A DNA stretch of 64,000 bases from Dicyema japonicum (GCA_011109175.1 RDEW01000064.1:145270-209269), one strand, 5' to 3'; shown: positions 36,945 through 48,347, counted from the first letter of the stretch. The notes: generated by a model from the sequence alone, not told the origin. Numbers and translations: made by a program.

Positions 36945-37765
36945 TATTAACTTTTTTATTGTTTGTTAAATAAAGTGGGTATACTAAATTAAATTAAAAA
37001 TTCAAATAGTCCAACAGCATGGATAAATTCATGAGTTGTTGTTAAAGAAAATTGGCTAATAGTGAAGGTTTTGATGTTAGCTCAAATAGTCAAAATAATT
37101 TGAATATAATCAATGCGACTCCAAAGATAAGAAAATATTGTCCAACCTACTTATTGTAGGATTCACACATATTATTGTTGATACTTTTGGAATACCCCTC
37201 TTTTTGCTTTGTTCAAAACATTTCAGATAGTATGAGGTCTACAAATTAAGAAGACATTTTGAAACGAGTCATTCAGAATATGTCCATAAGTAAAATAGAA
37301 AAATTCATAACCAAACGAAAACGTTAAAAAATTGCTCTGTCTCATCAATGCTTTGCTTCGTACAAAGTTTCTTACAGAATTGCAAAATTTAAAAAACCGC
37401 AGAATTTTGGATTAACTCTAGTTTGCCAACGATTATTGATATGGTTGAAGCTATGTTTTGGTTATGCAAACCAATTACGGTAACTATCACTTTCTGATAA
37501 CACAGTCGCTAGAAGAATTGATGACAAATCTGGAGATCAAAAACTTTGTGTTAAAATGAAAGAAATTATATCACTAACTTTTTTGTGTTAAAATTTGTTT
37601 ATGCTAAAAATAATATTTGTATTATATTGTGGAATATAAAGGAATACCTGTAAAAAAAGTTTGGAAACATGTCCTATAGTGATGGCAGTTTAGATTCTTC
37701 GTATCGTTCTCTTTATATTCTCTTATTTTTAACAGCTCCCTCGAAAAGTTGCACGTTTTTTTATT
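36945..37765. other. AT-rich, no clear gene
   Basis: Broken frames around 37260-37560 have a hAT-like flavour but no diagnostic block. I cannot support a call. Confidence 0.3.
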
Positions 37766-37769
37766 TCAA

Positions 37770-38640
37770 TTATTTAAAATAGTTAATTAAAAAATCAGTA
37801 TTTAAAAAATCGTCCTTCAATGAGAAACACTGAATGAGCCAGCTCCTTTCTTTCCTATCATTTTTCTTCGTGATGACCGATCTGATTCTGTTTAGCAGGA
37901 CCAGTGACCTGTTTCTTATGATTCCTGTCGTTTCCATGGCTACTGGTTCTAAAATGAACTGTCCATCGAGACATACATATTTCCTTATCTGTAGGGTATC
38001 AGCCTTCTTCGAAGCAGAGCCTGGGTTAGTTGCTGTCACAACAAGGCTGGAGGTAGAGAGGCTATCCACACAGGTGGCATTCCAAGCAAAATATCTGCTG
38101 CTTTCTCACGAAAAGAGAGTAGTTACGTCTGATCTTTGGTTGGCTGAGGCGAGTCCGAGAGGCTATAATTCCAGGGATTTCCGGTTGGAATATTTTCCAA
38201 ATAAGTTTTTCCTGGGGACGGAGTCAAACGCTTTGTGAATATCCACGGAATAAAGTACCGTCTTCTGGGTGTGTTTGTGACTCACCTCAGGATAAAATCT
38301 GCCAGGGTGGTTAAATGGGTAGAAGTTGAGAGATCTGTTTTGAACCCGTGCTGAAATGACATATCTGGTAAAACATCCTAAATTTTTGAAAGGACTAGAT
38401 TTTCCAGTAGCTTTGAGATTGAACATAGGAGAGAGACAGGCCTGAATGACGCTTGATTGTCTTTCCATCTTCCAGGTATCAGAATTGGTCGTATATGAGC
38501 ACTTTTCCAAATAGTATAAAATTTTTGTTAACTGAACAGTCTTGTTAGGATGCAATGCCTAGTGTTCCTAGATATTTCAGTAAAATAGTTGGAATTCTAT
38601 CAGGACCGCTAGTCTGTTTTAGAGCATTTTAGTCAACCGT
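37770..38640 (-). mobile_element. LINE fragment: RT start joined to C-terminal domain
   Basis: On the minus strand RT pieces (QHGFKTDLSTSTHLTTLADF, then DIHKAFDSVPRKNLF near 38240) are followed within 200 bases by ATNPGSASKKADTL and FILEPVAMETTGIIRNRSL. The latter belong to the C-terminal domain seen at 17736-18044. Most of the RT, including the catalytic box, is missing, so an internal deletion has fused the two. Confidence 0.6.
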
Positions 38641-38644
38641 AATG

Positions 38645-38875
38645 GCACATGTGAATAAAATATCCTGAATAGTTTGCGGATTTGTAGGTTTTATTAGTGA
38701 TGTTATTTTTATTATTTTGTTTTTGTTTTTTAAATTCAATAACTTTTTGCTAGTGATTGAGGATGCTTGCATTGCGTGTGTAATAATAAATGGGATTGAA
38801 TAATCGCTTCCTTAGAATAGTCAACACCCCAATGCAAACATAGATGCTTAGTGGAACATTTCATAATTTAAAAAA
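38645..38875. other. No recognised feature
   Basis: AT-rich interval between two LINE fragments. Confidence 0.3.
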
Positions 38876-38879
38876 TCAC

Positions 38880-39130
38880 TAAATAAAAAATCTCCCTAAG
38901 GGGGAATCGCCTCCTTTGAGAACACTGTCCTAGTAGATGATAACTGGACACAATATATTCTTTGTTACTGATCCCTCTTAGAAATACCCTTAACACGTGG
39001 TCGAATACACCCTATTCACCACCGACATTAAAATCTCCCGGTAGTGCGACAGCAGACTCTACAGTACCAGTCGGTTAAAGAAGGCGTCAATTTCTAAGGT
39101 AACTGAGGGACCAACCTTTCCGACGGTGCT
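38880..39130 (-). mobile_element. LINE endonuclease fragment inserted in NCKAP1
   Basis: The minus strand reads LEIDAFFNRLVL (about 39095-39060) and, one frame on, LPGDFNVGGE (about 39035-39000), the strand-sheet and GDFN metal-site of an apurinic-type LINE endonuclease. It begins just after an NCKAP1 intron (39131-39152), where the conserved NCKAP1 sequence stops. Confidence 0.55.
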
Positions 39131-41310
39131 CTAAAATAAATTAACTACTTACTCTGAAGACTCTTAATAGACTCAATCAGCAGTCCGTGCTCTCCCACAG
39201 AATTACAGATGTGTACAACCTCTGACTGCAATTGAGCTGCAACTTTCTGACATTATCCCTTACTCTACCATTATCTCATTAAACTGATCCAGCACGTGGG
39301 CAAAAACCTTTTCCATCAAGTATTCCATGCCACGTAACCCCATCACCAAACACAATGTCTCCATCTCTACCATTACCACACTCCAACCTTGTCGTGATGT
39401 GTATTCCTCCAAGTCGAACACGTGAGCACCCTCATTTGCACACAACCCCACGAAACAGTTACAGGAGAACGAGTATATCACTTCCCTCCGAGCCTACGCT
39501 TTCAGCAGAAAGTCAACGTACCTAAGTAACCACCACGTAACTACCACGCAGCCATTCTCTGCTGTAGAGGCGGTAGGTCCCCAATCTCAGTACAGTTCAC
39601 CCACAGCCCATTATTAAGTGAGTCCATAACACGTGTCCAGCCAACTAAGAATAAAAGAACCCCTTACAGACAGCATCCACTTGCACAACCACATTAATGA
39701 GGACGGATATCCTCAAGTTCACTTGTGAGGGAAGACACGTGATCATTGCAGCACTGCTTTGATACGAGCTTTCCTCTATCATTCTTAAGAGGATGGCACT
39801 GAGAGCGCTCTCAAACTGCTTTCTGTGATGTTCCGTCGCGAATCTACGGAAAATCCTTGACAGGGCTGTAATAGACGTCATAAGGTTGGACCTACTGTGA
39901 CCATAATAACCCACGTGGTCTAAAAATACTCTTTATTGTTAGTTAAAGATATCTCAGACTTGCTTTTCGACTGCTTCCCGGATATGTGACCCATCATTCT
40001 CTGTCCCAACACTGCGAGATCCAAAGCCTTTATCAACCCACGAGTCACCTGTTTGTNCTTAAGAGGATGGCACTGAGAGCGCTCTCAAACTGCTTTCTGT
40101 GATGTTCCGTCGCGAATCTACGGAAAGTCCTTGACAGGGCTGTAATAGACGTCATAAGGTTGGACCTACTGTGACCATAATAACCCACGTGGTCTCAAAA
40201 TACTCTTTATTGTTAGTTAAAGATATCTCAGACTTGCTTTTCGACTGCTTCCCGGATATGTGACCCATCATTCTCTGTCCCAACACTGCGAGATCCAAAG
40301 CCTTTATCAACCCACGAGTCACCTGTTTGTAAACTTCAGCTTAATGTAGTAGACGTTCTCGATATGCTGAATCAAGGAGAAAACCACGTTCTCCAGAAAT
40401 TTATCACAGAGACTTTCTGCTATGCTTATCAATGGAAATTTCTTGTGTTACCACCAGCTACCTCCTCAGGACAAAGCACGTGGAAGCAGGTTCCTACTCC
40501 CTCTGTAAGTCGAAGGTAGCTACCAATGTAGTTGATTCTGCTTATTCTGGAGAGACACAGGGAGAAGTGGTGCTCTATCAGGTTGGAGGTGTGGCTAAAT
40601 CACGGAAAAGGCTTACAAATATTTGGAGAGGTCACAGACACGTGCCAGAAATTCGGGGTATGCGTTAACAGCCATGTTTATGGAGGAAAGGTCTGACAGG
40701 AGAGCTGGTACAGGGATCCCCTTTAAGGTGCAAATCCCCTGAGCCATAGACAAAACATACTCGCAGTCATCTACATGTCCCTCACGGAATGCCGTCTCCA
40801 GTCGTACGCAGATGTCCAGTCCACATGGAGTTGACAAAGTCTGGACCTTTCCGAGCAAATATTCCAAATGTGCTTTGGCCTGACCCATCAGTTCGGTTTT
40901 TCTAATCAAGCACGTGTCATGTAGTTGTCCCACCATGTGCACTAGGGCAATAACAGACTTGTCGTCCAACTCTCCCTCAAATTTAATCTTTTTACCCGCC
41001 ACTGAGCATATTAAGCCCCAAAATGAGTCTTATTTCGTCCGCTGATACAACAGGATCTTAGTCATGGAAGGTAACTACAACACATGTAACCAGTACCTCA
41101 CTGTAAATATTGTTGGACAGCTGGGCATTCACCTCCTCCATCATACCCGAAAGGACTGTCTTTCTCTTCCTTATCAAAGTCAAACTGGAGATCAGTCACA
41201 ACAATACTAGTTGGTGGGGAAATTCAGGGATTTGAACTCTGTGGAGAGCATTTGACGCAGTTGTCTAAATATAAAAGAGAACCAACAATATGATGGCAGC
41301 AAAACATCGA
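39131..41310 (-). pseudogene. NCKAP1: NCKAP1/HEM (WAVE regulatory complex subunit), broken and 3'-truncated
   Basis: Minus-strand exons follow the NCKAP1 family in order: ADEIRLILGLNML (about 41045), AKAHLEYLLGKVQTLS, CFHVLCPEE (about 40480), SLCDKFLENVVF, SNLMTSITALSRIF (about 39890), AAWYVDFLLKA (39520), ANEGAHVFDLEEYTS and EMETLCLVMGLRGMEYL (about 39365). The family protein forms the scaffold of the actin-nucleating WAVE complex. Introns fixed by the alignment are 40595-40616 (22 nt), 40442-40461 (20), 39645-39667 (23), 39522-39544 (23), 39367-39387 (21), 39247-39268 (22) and 39131-39152 (22). Defects are a TAG in frame at 39494-39496, a break at the end of the 40058-40331 repeat, loss of a block before SNLMTS, and loss of roughly the last fifth where a LINE begins. 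Either a decayed copy or a damaged assembly of the only gene. Confidence 0.75.
39784..40056. repeat. Unmerged 273-bp contig overlap inside NCKAP1
   Basis: Repeated from 40058 after the single n at 40057 with two or three base differences. The NCKAP1 frame break near 40325-40335 coincides with the end of the second unit. Confidence 0.8.
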
Positions 41311-41589
41311 ACACAGAGATCTTGGGAAAACCTGACCTTGTCCCGGAAAAGACAGACTAGAGGGAATGCTCTGACTGCGTTAATGAGGATTGAAGACAGA
41401 GATTCGTCCGTTAGTTCCGGCTATTCCGATGAGGGACACTTAGAATAAGGAAATTTTTCACTGATAATCAGTTTAGAGAGGCTGAAGGGGGCAAACCGTT
41501 GAACTCCGTCTAAATCTGAGACCGCTTGATCACCCAGGGAATGGATCGAAGTGAGAAGTGTCAATTTTAAGGAAATTCATTTTCATGTT

Positions 41590-42894
41590 CTTTTCGGTTG
41601 AAATCACACAATTGCGGATCGCCTGACCAAAGAAGAAGACCTCCTTCCGGATTTTGCAGAAGGGGGCGTCGACCTCGTTCAGGAAATTCTCAGTTATTCA
41701 CAGGGTTTATGACGTTTGTAATATTCCAGTGGTTTGGTATCTGAGAAGAGTGACCATGAATTGTTCTTTACAAACAAGAAAAAGAAGAAGGTGGTCGTGA
41801 AAGACAAATTACACCCTCTTAAGCGGCCTCTTAGATGTTTGGCAGCCCTGGAGAACAAATCTCTGGTGAATATAGATGGCAACAATAAGGAGACCAAAAT
41901 GCCTAAATCCAACAAGAAGAAGTCGACGATAGTCTCCAAGACAGATATCACTGAGCTAAACAAAATTCTTCCTGAGAGAAAGCCTAAACCAAACATGGCA
42001 AAGATTTTCGATATTTGGTCTTCCCAAGGCCACAATGACAAAACACGTGTCCACGAAAAACCTGATCTTCTTAAGCAGGTACAAACGTGTTTTCACGTGT
42101 AGAATTTACCACATCCGGGATTTTCCTACAACCCTGAGCCAGAACTCCACCAGGATTTACTCTGGGCTGCCCACGTGGCTATAAAGAATGATGAGGATGA
42201 GAAGGATTTGGCTCAAAAGATTTATAATGAGGGGTTTAACATACCAAAGGAATTACTAGAGGTTATTACCCACGTGGGTTATCCATTTAGAAGCGGGAGG
42301 AAGAGATGATGTTGAGTGGGCTGGGAGAGGACGAGACAGTTCCCAAGGAGACTGAGATGGTAGTAGAAGACGTCATACGGAAGTCCTTTCGACGGGAGAA
42401 GAAGACACGGTCTCAAATTATCGCAAAGAAGCGAAATTTGATGAAGGTCTCGGTCCCTGGTTAATTTTCGGAAAGAATGAGACTCCGTGAGTGTCTCAAC
42501 TCGAAAAGGGACAAACAGTTCCGGAATTTGAATGATATCTGTAAGATGTTGGACAACGAGGATAAAAGGATTGGGGAAAATAAGGAGCTGACATCAAAGA
42601 AGCGAGCTGCTCTTAAATCGAGGACTAAGAGGTTGGCGAGGCTTAAATTCCGTGAACCCCTTCCGTTGGATGTTAAACCGAGTGATGAACTGCCATCATA
42701 ATTGACTAAACTGTCGGTAACTGATGATTATTATTACAGCCTGAGGAGAGTCTGTTGAAAGACCATTGCGTGGACTTTCAGAAGAGGAATCTGATATGTC
42801 CGTCGAGGAAGTTAAGGAAGATTGGGTTATTGTTTGTAGTCGTAAGAAGACTAAGTATAGAGAAGTTGTTAGAAGGAGTTTGAGATATTTGTGA
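41590..42894 (+). CDS. NOP53: NOP53/GLTSCR2 ribosome biogenesis factor
   Basis: The plus-strand exons match the NOP53 family: SGLVSEKSDHELFF with a Lys-rich run (from about 41730), IFDIWSSQG, PGFSYNPEPELHQDLLWAAH (about 42115-42175), FRREKKTRSQIIAKK, KRLARLKFREPLPLDVKPSDE and SLLKDHCVDFQKRN, ending KYREVVRRSLRYL at the TGA 42892-42894. The family protein binds pre-60S particles in the nucleolus and recruits the Mtr4-exosome. Introns: 42079-42102 (24 nt), 42262-42290 (29), 42447-42475 (29), 42487-42508 (22), 42717-42739 (23), 42811-42839 (29). Two of them enclose an 11-nt micro-exon (42476-42486). A TAA at 42699-42701 lies in frame in an otherwise aligned exon. The 5' exon boundary near 41705-41730 is not settled and the start codon is not found. 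It is divergent to NCKAP1, with about 300 bp between. Confidence 0.8.
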
Positions 42895-42899
42895 GTTTT

Positions 42900-43070
42900 T
42901 AATACTTTGTGTTGAGTTGGCTGTTTTTGTAAATGCTAAGTTGTTAAATAGGCATTTCTTCTTGAAAATGTTTTGAGAATGGGAAAGTTATGCTTTATAA
43001 TTAATCTTGCCCCCCATATACAATAAGTCCTCTCTAATCAGTCATCCAGTGCCAAAATACTTTTTCTAAC
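42900..43070. other. Intergenic, AT-rich
   Basis: 3' flank of NOP53. No feature seen. Confidence 0.35.
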
Positions 43071-43071
43071 T

Positions 43072-43310
43072 AGCTTATTTTTGACATTATCGGAAAGTTC
43101 CTGAATTCGTCGATAAACCGTATTATTGACAATGAAACAAAATCCAGTTTTTTAGCGATTTCTCCCTTAAAGACACTCCACGAGCTACTGGCTTATTTTT
43201 GATATTATCGGAAAGTTCCTTAATTCGTCGATAAACCGTATTATTGACAATGAAACAAAATCCAGTTTTTTAGCGATTTCTCCCTTAAAGACACTCCACG
43301 AGCTTTCTAA
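43072..43310 (-). repeat. Tandem doublet (about 118 bp) of a transposase-HTH-like piece
   Basis: Both units read, on the minus strand, FKGEIAKKLDFVSLSIIRFI, which looks like the helix-turn-helix start of Tc1-type transposases. The units differ at only a few bases. Confidence 0.5.
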
Positions 43311-43323
43311 AATTTATACGCTT

Positions 43324-43610
43324 AACCATTGTTCGCTATCAGATAACTCACATAATAAAATAACTTTAAAATTAAAAAGATGGTCTGGTCCATTTTAGAT
43401 GATTGTCTAGCAAAATTTAGTAGAGATGATTTACATTTTGGACTTGTTGAATTTATTTTGAAAAATAACCATTGTTCGCTATCAGATAACTCACATAATA
43501 AAATAACTTTAAAATTAAAAAGATGGTCTGGTCCATTTTAGATTATTGTCTAGCAAAATTTAGTAGAGATGATTTACATTTTGGACTTGTTGAATTTATT
43601 TTGAAAAAAA
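43324..43610. repeat. Tandem doublet, period 143 bp
   Basis: 'aaccattgttcgctatcaga' occurs at 43324 and 43467. The units are nearly identical. No function seen. Confidence 0.8.
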
Positions 43611-43697
43611 ATCCTTATTTTTGAGACGTGGATGCTTCATTGACAAATGTTTCGAAAGCTTTGATGGTGTTTGTCATTATTTGATTGCATATTCATT

Positions 43698-44335
43698 TTG
43701 CCGTTTCCGGTATATCTTCCTTTTTCAAATTCATATTATAGATAACATTATTTTATTTGCTTTTTATTAATAATAATAAATAAGGCGATTTTTGTCAATA
43801 AAGTCAAAAATTCATATGTCCTTTAAAATTATTTAAAACTTATAAAAATGTGATTTTAAATAAAAAAATATTCTATAAATCAAAAGTTATAAAGTCAAAA
43901 AAAAGTCAAAATATAACTTTTTTTGCCGAACGATCCATCGAGGCATGTGACTGAAATGATATCTTCGACATGCTGAGGTCTGAGGCCAAACAGCATCGTC
44001 TTGCATGCCATGTGTTCGCCGCCAACCATGGGTGCGGAGCGTGGCAGGATGCACTCCCGTGTTCCTCCCTGGGGACCCTTTTGGACGATGACTGTATTCG
44101 GATTGGGATCACCCCTGGGAGTTGATGTTTGCGTCGAACACCAATGTTGATGTGGAGGGATCGTCGATGCCAAAAGGCTGCACCCGCTCTCGTGCAAAAG
44201 GAGTGCGAGCAGAGCACCCCGCCAAGAAAGATGTGCGGGAAGCGGTCTGGCTGAGGCAACGAATAAATATCGCAGTTGTCCGCGGAAACGCTTACTCATG
44301 ATGTCAGCAGCCGCTCTCCCCCATAGTTAATAAAT
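43698..44335 (+). mobile_element. LINE C-terminal fragment, internally deleted
   Basis: Direct relative of 59307-60410. It holds the region before the zinc knuckle (LRSEAKQHRLACHVFAANHG, LDDDCIRIGITPGS) and the knuckle itself, then jumps directly to REAVWLRQRINIAVVRGNAY. The whole KRPDG...LVWD nuclease-like core present at 60.0-60.2 kb is deleted. The 3' end 'agttaataaataatatttta' is shared. Confidence 0.65.
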
Positions 44336-44429
44336 AATATTTTATTGTTAATAGATTTTTCGTTTAGTAAAGTAAAAAATTTTATCGATTTTATTTATTA
44401 ATTTTTCGAGTTTTTAAATAAATTGCATA

Positions 44430-44608
44430 GTGCTGGTAAAAAAAACCGGTTTCGTAGTTACAAACTTTTTTGGCGTATAGATATTAATTTTTAACTGAAT
44501 TAAAGTGTTTGGAGTTGACTAGATGTATAATTTTTTTATTTAAAAAAATTTCCTTAATCGTCTAAAATTTTTAAAATTTCAATTTAGCGTGTGAATAAAA
44601 AAACCGGA
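44430..44608 (+). mobile_element. Solo left end of a Tc1-like element
   Basis: Matches the left end of the element at 60500-61459 (TGCTGGTA...CCGGTTTCGTAGTTACAAAC) for about 180 bp, then diverges. The LINE fragment upstream is the same as at 59.3-60.4 kb, so this transposon end and that LINE were duplicated together. Confidence 0.7.
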
Positions 44609-44770
44609 TTTGGATTACAGCCAAAGGTAGACTGATTCCAGAACCAAGGCCACAGTGTCGGTTTTCCGAGAGAAAAAATAATACGGTAGTTCCCAAAGGG
44701 TCCGTCAACGCCCGAAGGCACCTTCGTTTCTTGTAGACAACAAATCCGATTTTGTATCTCTTTAGGTCTT
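44600..44770 (-). mobile_element. LINE endonuclease start, degraded
   Basis: The minus strand shares the stretch that at 23140-23230 reads LGSDETIGNYRILLLPSENW and HYGLGFAI. Same LINE family as 22940-25760, opposite strand. Confidence 0.5.
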
Positions 44771-46460
44771 TTCCAGCCTTTTAGATTGACAGGATGACAG
44801 GTTTACATGAAAAAATAAAGTTCTTTACTCCTTGGAATATTTTCCTTCAATACTCATAGGCATCTTTATTGCTAGGGAATCAGCCAATCTAATCACATGA
44901 TCATGGCTGATGGCCTTCGAGGGATCACAGTGAGTGAAAGAGTTATTATGCGATCTTTCAAGAGGGCACTAATACATAAAGTCAGATATACAATTAGTCA
45001 ATATCTTCCCCACCCCCCACATTTGGCCTCAATTGGTCTGGATCATCTGGGGATTTCAACGAACCTGTCTTCAGCAATAAGTGATAACGACCCCACAATG
45101 ATTTAAATCACTGGTAGACTCATATTTTCTGTGGTTATCGTCGCAATTTTCGTCTCCCATGGACAGTTAATATAAACATCACATCTCTCTAGGTCCTTAA
45201 AGTATCTCCCTCCACCTGGTCTCTAATACACCTCAAGCATTAAATGTTAGGAGCTTCAGACGAGAAACGAGGGACACTACCTCGTCAAAAAAGGATGACA
45301 AACCACTAAGGTGCCTGAAAATATTCATAGATACTCTTCCTGGCGATGGGAGTTTTTGTCCTCGACCACCTGAGAGAACCCCCTCCCCCTGCAAGAAGCG
45401 GTCCACTATGCTAAGTTAAGCATCAATGGGTTGAGGCAAAATTTTGGACTACGCTTTCTCCTGGTGGAGTTGAAGATCGACATTGCTTCGATTTACAACT
45501 CCCTTTAAACGGACCTACTCCCGCTGTTACCTGTTGCATGTAAATATTGACTAACCGGACAAAAAACAAGGTGGTGGTCACCTCACTTTATACCGGAGAG
45601 ATTTTAGATGCGTGGACATCACTTTGGAGACGTAGAACCTAATTGGGAAAGACGATGTACTGAAATCACTGCGATTTCACTTGGGAAATAAATAGAAATT
45701 TTTTTTTATGAACATCTGGGTTCCCCCACCTGATTTTTATCCAAAGCATTGTGCTACACTCGATTTATCCACCTACCTTGAACGGTGTGATCAGTAGTTT
45801 GAGTTTGATATGTGGATTTTGTAATCCCTAACTGCATGCACGTATAACGCTTCCTGAGATTCTTAATAGCCATCTGAGGCTGACGGGGAAGCACGAGGAA
45901 CGACTAAGACCATGGTGATCTAAAAAATCTTGAACATGGGAGAGAGATAGGTAACCAGGATCATCGACACTACTTTGATTTATATTAGCTACCAAATCAA
46001 CAAGCCTTTCAGTAGAGTTCGACTGACCAGTGTTGTCGCTCGTGTCGCGATTATCTGGGGGTTCGATCCCTACGTGATACTTACCTAGTCGAAGGGTTCC
46101 GTTCTCTGCCTTCTTCTAATTAAAGATACCTCATGTGGTATCTCTACCTATCTCAGATGACGGTGTCTGTCGGCATCCAAAAAGAATATATCTTTTCCCT
46201 AATCAACTGGTGGGAAGTAATGCTTGGAAGGATGTGTCTCACTCTGACCGTGGGAACTGGGGTTATTGAATGAAGTAGAGTTTGACTACTAAAAACTCCT
46301 CGTTGTACTTTCCACTTATATTCGAATATGGAACTCAACGTTGATCAATAAACTGTTTTGCACGGGCACTGCTATCGACACCCTTACAATTTCCACCTAT
46401 AAGGCTGTTTGATAATATGGCCTAGTAATATAGTTGTTTTGTGAGAAAACGACTTTTTTT
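44770..46460 (-). CDS. Unidentified short-intron gene or genes
   Basis: Not recognised. Several minus-strand pieces look like real exons: GTLRLGKYHVGIEPPDNRD ... STERLVDLVANINQSSVDD ... LSHVQDFLDHHGLSRSS (about 46110-45900), EALYVHAVRDYKIHISNSNY (about 45860-45800), DLERCDVYINCPWETKIATI (about 45200-45130) and VIRLADSLAIKMPMSIEGKY (about 44905-44845). GT...AG segments of 20-31 nt lie between many of them (for example 23 nt, GTCGTT...GAAG, near 45085). Composition ranges from Ser/Asn-rich to charged. No transposon motif occurs. Exon joins are not proven. Confidence 0.4.
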
Positions 46461-46464
46461 TAAT

Positions 46465-46835
46465 TTAACTAAGTTAAAAAAAGAAAAAAATCTTTTCAGC
46501 TAACTATGCGATCCTAGACTGATTGGGGGAGGTCAACCGGCGGGACTGGGATCTTTAAATAATTTCCATAACAGGCTTTAAGTCAGCTCGTATTTTGGGT
46601 GGTTTATGAGATATTGGAAAAGGATGTAATAGAGGGGGGTGTTTGCTAGGTTAGGAACTGCTCGGTAAAAGAACTAACCTATTGTAAATTCTAACTATCT
46701 AGTGTTTCCCCCAAAACTGCTTTTCTCAGAAGACGAGCTATAGCCTTGCCACTTCTCCGTTTCCTCTTCGCTCAGATCAATCACCACAGCACTACTAAAC
46801 TGTGACGTTAGCCTACATTATGTATCCCGCAGAGT
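46465..46835. other. No recognised feature
   Basis: Short non-coding interval. Confidence 0.3.
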
Positions 46836-46838
46836 CTT

Positions 46839-48020
46839 CTAAAATGCATGTATCCCTGTCTTTGATCTTCGGTTAGCGTCGTCACAATGTCCTTGATAGC
46901 TGAATTCCCTAAACATCCACGTGAATGATGTACCAACTAGATGTCTGCTCAAATTGGATATCTTCATGCAGTGTTTCTCAACCTGTTTTTGTATCGCCTC
47001 TGTCCCATCAAAAATTGTCAATTATTTCGTCTTCTTTTTCAGAATTTATCATTTCATCTTCATCAATGAATTATTCTTTCTCAGAATTCTCCGATAACAC
47101 CATTTAGTAGTATCTTCATTTTCATGGTGTTGAATATCAAGGAATGTTTCCATGTCCGGAGGGTCCAAAATTCCAATTTTCCTAAAAATTTCAGTAATAT
47201 TATTTCCCCAATCATTTGGACTGACCTCGATATTTTGTTTACGCAATTTATTGAAACAATTTTTAGTTGCTTCATCCATGTTCTATTTGAGTGATCATAA
47301 TTTATCGAACATTCATAATTATATTTTTTGTACCTTAAATTTTGAAATCATAACTGGCTTTAATTTATGGGTTCCAGTCATATTTGTACATAACATAATT
47401 GAAACCCGATCTTTGAAATTTTTATATCCACCAAATCGTGATTTGCATATGCTCTTGGACAAAATCCTAGAGCCCTGTCTCGTCCATATTGTAAATTTCG
47501 TCTTCTTTATAATGTTTGGAAATTTTTTTCAAAGTGATCTACAAATCCTTCTAGGTCAGGTTGTTTGTCAGTTATCAATTCCCATCTAATTTATGCATTC
47601 GAAAACTGTATTTTAAGAAAACCTTTTGAATTCTTGAAATCACAAATTGATAACTTTTTAGCAATATTTTGTGCTTTATTTGATATTGGTCCATCATTTA
47701 ACATAGCCCCTAACAAACAAATAAAAAAATACTCTTAGATTCCATCAAATCCATCCATTCAACTAGCTTAGCATCAAGTTCAGGAAATTTTAATGATTTG
47801 CATGGCTTTTTTGAAGGAATATAATTTTTAGATGTTTTCAATTTGGAATCTCAGGAATTAATAAAATTATTCACTGTTTTTCTTTAAATTCGACATTAAA
47901 TAAATCAGAAAATCTGTGACCGATTGTTTGGCACAATGTAGTATTATTCTCATCTTTATCTCTAAAAATTTCAAGTTTTTGGAAACAATTAAGCTTGTAT
48001 AATTACAACGAGAAGCTTTC
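46839..48020 (-). mobile_element. pogo/Tigger-type transposase remnant
   Basis: Minus-strand frames in order: GAMLNDGPISNKAQNIAKKL (about 47700-47640, DNA-binding CENP-B-like part), IYNMDETGL (about 47490, the first catalytic D of DDE_1), then FKDRVSIMLCTNMTGTHKL and KPVMISKFK (about 47420-47345), and a C-terminal helical part (ATKNCFNKLRKQNIEVSPND, 47275-47050). Stops and frameshifts are frequent. The blocks and their order are those of pogo/Tigger elements. Confidence 0.65.
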
Positions 48021-48024
48021 GAAC

Positions 48025-48345
48025 ACATGGTAAAATTTTTAAAAAAATAATTGAAAATGATTAGTAAAAATAAATTTTATTTTTTTTAATAATGTTGGCC
48101 AATTTCTTAGAAAAATTTGCTTTTCTATGAAAATTTGCCCTGACGTGAAATTTTGAACCAATTTGAGAATTGGGCAATTAGAGGGAGTTACTGTAGTTAT
48201 GAATCCTTAATAACTACCACCGAAAAGCCAACTTTATAAAACCTCTAGTCGTCCATACTAACTTAATGATTATCTAAGAGGACACCTCTGTGCCATTTAC
48301 TACTCAAAAACCCAAATATTAAAAATGATAAAAAAGAATAAAAAA
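48025..48345. other. AT-rich interval, no feature
   Basis: 3' flank of RPC2. Nothing recognised. Confidence 0.35.
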
Positions 48346-48347
48346 CG

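Noticed and set aside
41734-42041. Minus-strand frame 41694-42041 as a gene
   Set aside because: It overlaps the NOP53 exons on the plus strand, which match the family. The minus frame has no motif.
46010-46090. tRNA-like stretch with GGGGGTTCGATCCCTA on the plus strand
   Set aside because: The T arm pairs, but no acceptor stem, D arm or anticodon arm can be completed upstream. The opposite strand reads as a protein-like exon of the unidentified gene.
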